Source of the DNA: Candidatus Falkowbacteria bacterium CG02_land_8_20_14_3_00_36_14
Lineage (GTDB): Bacteria > Patescibacteriota > Patescibacteriia > Patescibacteriales > UM-FILTER-36-11
Direction of reading: 5' to 3'
DNA: 13,873 bases
NCBI GenBank assembly: GCA_002781265.1
Contig: PETS01000106.1
Location: 1 to 13,873, forward strand
A model generated the notes under the pieces. It was not told where the DNA came from, searched no databases, and worked only from the letters and a program-made list of their open reading frames with translations. Of the stretch, positions 12,561 through 13,873 are shown one piece after another. The stretch's first letter is position 1; each line of letters begins with the position of its first letter. Both the position numbers and the translations under genes were made by a program.

Positions 12561-13873
12561 TTATTTCTTATTATTATTCTTTCCTTCCTCAAACTCCCCC
12601 TCAACCGGGCCTTTTTCGTCGGCTGGTGGATTATTCTTATCATCTTTTTTTTCTCTAGATTGCTTGTCCGCCGAAGCTTCAGCGGAGGCGGAGTACATGG
12701 CCGCGCCTATCTTTTGCGCCACTTGGCTCAATTCTTCCATTTTTTTCTTCATCTCGTCATACTGGTCGGTATCTTTGACTTTTTTAAGCGCTTCTAATTT
12801 TTCCTCCAGCTCTTTTTTGTCTTCCGGCTTCATTTTATCCCCGGATTCTTTCAAAAGCTTCTCGGTTTGAAATACCACCGCGTCAGTCTGATTTTTAATC
12901 TCGGCATTGTCTTTTTTATTTTTATCTTCTTCCGCGTGCGACTCGGCTTCTTTCCGCATTTTTTCAATTTCTTCCTTGGATAGTCCGGAAGAAGCGGTAA
13001 TGGTAATATGCTGTTCCTTGCCAGTGGCCTTATCGCTGGCCTTAACATTTAAGATGCCATTGGCGTCAATGTCAAAGCTGACTTCAATCTGTGGAATTCC
13101 GCGCGGGGAGATGGGAATGCCGCCTAAAATAAACCGGCCCAAGGTCTTGTTGTCCGCCGCCATTGGCCTGTCTCCCTGCACAATATGTATTTCCACGCTA
13201 GTCTGCCCGTCCGTGGCCGTGGAAAATATCTGCGTTTTGGAAGTGGGAATGGTTGTATTTTTTTCAATCAAAGGCGTAGCCACTCCGCCTAAGGTTTCAA
13301 TGCCCAGTGTTAAAGGAGTAACATCAAGCAGTAAGACATCCTTGACGTCGCCCTGCATTACTCCGGCCTGGACAGCCGCTCCGAGCGCGACCACTTCATC
13401 CGGATTGACATTTAAATTCGGCTCTTTCTTAAAAAATTCCTTGACCCTCTTCTGGACTAAGGGCATTCTGGTCATGCCGCCGACCAATATCACTTCTTCA
13501 ATGTCATTTATTCCCATGCCCGCGTCTTTTAACGCTTCCTGGCAGGGTTTGATGGTTTTTTCCACTAAATCGCCGACTAATTCTTCCAGTTTCGCCCGGG
13601 TCATTTTTAATACTAAATGCTTGGGCCCGTTAGCGTCAGTGGTAATAAACGGCTGGTTGATTTCCGACTCCATAGTGGTGGACAGCTCAATTTTGGCTTT
13701 CTCGGCCGCTTCTTTTATCCTTTGCAGAGCCAGAGTGTCTTTGGATAAATCAATCCCCTGATCTTTTTTAAATTCATCTATTATCCATTTAATGATAATC
13801 TGGTCAAAATCGGCGCCGCCCAAATGCGTGTCGCCGTTGGTTGATTTTACTTCCACCGTATCCGCGGAAATAT
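12561..13873 (-). CDS. dnaK: Chaperone DnaK (Hsp70), 3' part, runs off right edge
   Basis: ATP-driven chaperone. The window holds about the last 437 residues; reading continues to the edge (ISADTVEVKSTNGDTHLGG), so the true start lies outside. Visible parts are the end of the nucleotide-binding domain (NGDTHLGGADFD, EEVILVGGMTRMPLVQ), the linker VLLLDVTPLTLGIETLGG, the substrate-binding beta domain (GRFILGGIPISPRGIPQIEV, FDIDANGILNVKASDKATGK), and the helical lid. The tail ends VEGEFEEGKNNNKK. Just before it is SASAEASADKQS, encoded by a near-perfect 20-bp palindrome that seems to be inserted in frame. It belongs to the same direction as DUF3467 and dnaJ; grpE is not found between them. Identification is certain. 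Confidence 0.99.
   Translation of the reverse strand, partial: ISADTVEVKSTNGDTHLGGADFDQIIIKWIIDEFKKDQGIDLSKDTLALQRIKEAAEKAKIELSTTMESEINQPFITTDANGPKHLVLKMTRAKLEELVGDLVEKTIKPCQEALKDAGMGINDIEEVILVGGMTRMPLVQKRVKEFFKKEPNLNVNPDEVVALGAAVQAGVMQGDVKDVLLLDVTPLTLGIETLGGVATPLIEKNTTIPTSKTQIFSTATDGQTSVEIHIVQGDRPMAADNKTLGRFILGGIPISPRGIPQIEVSFDIDANGILNVKASDKATGKEQHITITASSGLSKEEIEKMRKEAESHAEEDKNKKDNAEIKNQTDAVVFQTEKLLKESGDKMKPEDKKELEEKLEALKKVKDTDQYDEMKKKMEELSQVAQKIGAAMYSASAEASADKQSREKKDDKNNPPADEKGPVEGEFEEGKNNNKK
12667..12686. repeat. In-frame 20-bp palindrome within dnaK
   Basis: TCCGCCGAAGCTTCAGCGGA is palindromic with one mismatched pair and is followed by a further GGCGGA. In the dnaK frame it encodes the SAEASAD stretch in the disordered tail. 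It resembles palindromic elements known to insert into genes, such as those of Rickettsia. Confidence 0.5.

Noticed and set aside
12907..13761. 284-codon plus-strand ORF opposite dnaK
   Set aside because: It is antisense to the conserved dnaK frame, a well-known effect of dnaK codon bias, and has no start signal or domain of its own.
1..13873. CRISPR array, tRNA or rRNA genes
   Set aside because: No regularly spaced repeat-spacer pattern, tRNA cloverleaf or conserved rRNA segment was seen; the repeats found are palindromic singles or 7-bp-period tracts.

Overview
The window looks like chromosomal DNA from an uncultured bacterium with a small genome, most likely of the Patescibacteria/CPR (Parcubacteria-like) group. 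That placement is an inference. It rests on a minimal atp operon with trimmed subunits, a strong preference for TAA stops (TGA ends only one intact gene), AT-rich intergenic sequence, mostly absent Shine-Dalgarno sites, dispersed palindromic repeats, and the company of four-helix-bundle, DUF3467 and DUF559 genes. Nearly all recognisable genes lie on the minus strand. The standard bacterial genetic code fits.

Right part (about 10.26-13.87 kb, read right to left): the 3' two thirds of dnaK (running off the window), a DUF3467 gene, a four-helix-bundle gene inside an inverted-repeat cassette, dnaJ, and an unrecognised 124-residue gene. This is a chaperone locus without grpE between dnaK and dnaJ. 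The middle is a complete F1Fo ATP synthase gene set in canonical order, atpB-E-F-H-A-G-D-C (9.9 kb down to 2.4 kb), with a good sigma70-type promoter before atpB. A beta-carbonic-anhydrase-like gene follows atpC closely. Left end: an NhaD-type Na+/H+ antiporter gene, broken by an in-frame TGA and a frameshift, running off the left edge.

The most unusual feature is that the atp gene set is interrupted twice by DNA oriented the other way. Between atpH and atpA sits a plus-strand unit: a 32-residue lysine-rich ORF with a near-perfect Shine-Dalgarno and a strong Rho-independent terminator. Between atpG and atpD sits a second insert: a plus-strand ORF with promoter-like boxes and a strong Shine-Dalgarno, a truncated antisense DUF559 gene, and a roughly 94-bp palindromic element abutting the atpG stop codon. 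A large hairpin separates atpE from atpF. The operon may therefore be expressed as three blocks, atpBEFH, atpAG and atpDC plus the carbonic-anhydrase-like gene.

Several repeat families recur: GTAGC-centred palindromes, AT-rich 7-bp-period repeats in intergenic gaps, a palindrome inserted in frame in the dnaK tail, and GC-rich palindromes at the end of the antiporter gene. Two genes (antiporter, four-helix bundle) have single-base frameshifts in homopolymer runs, so sequencing error, decay and slippage all have to be considered.
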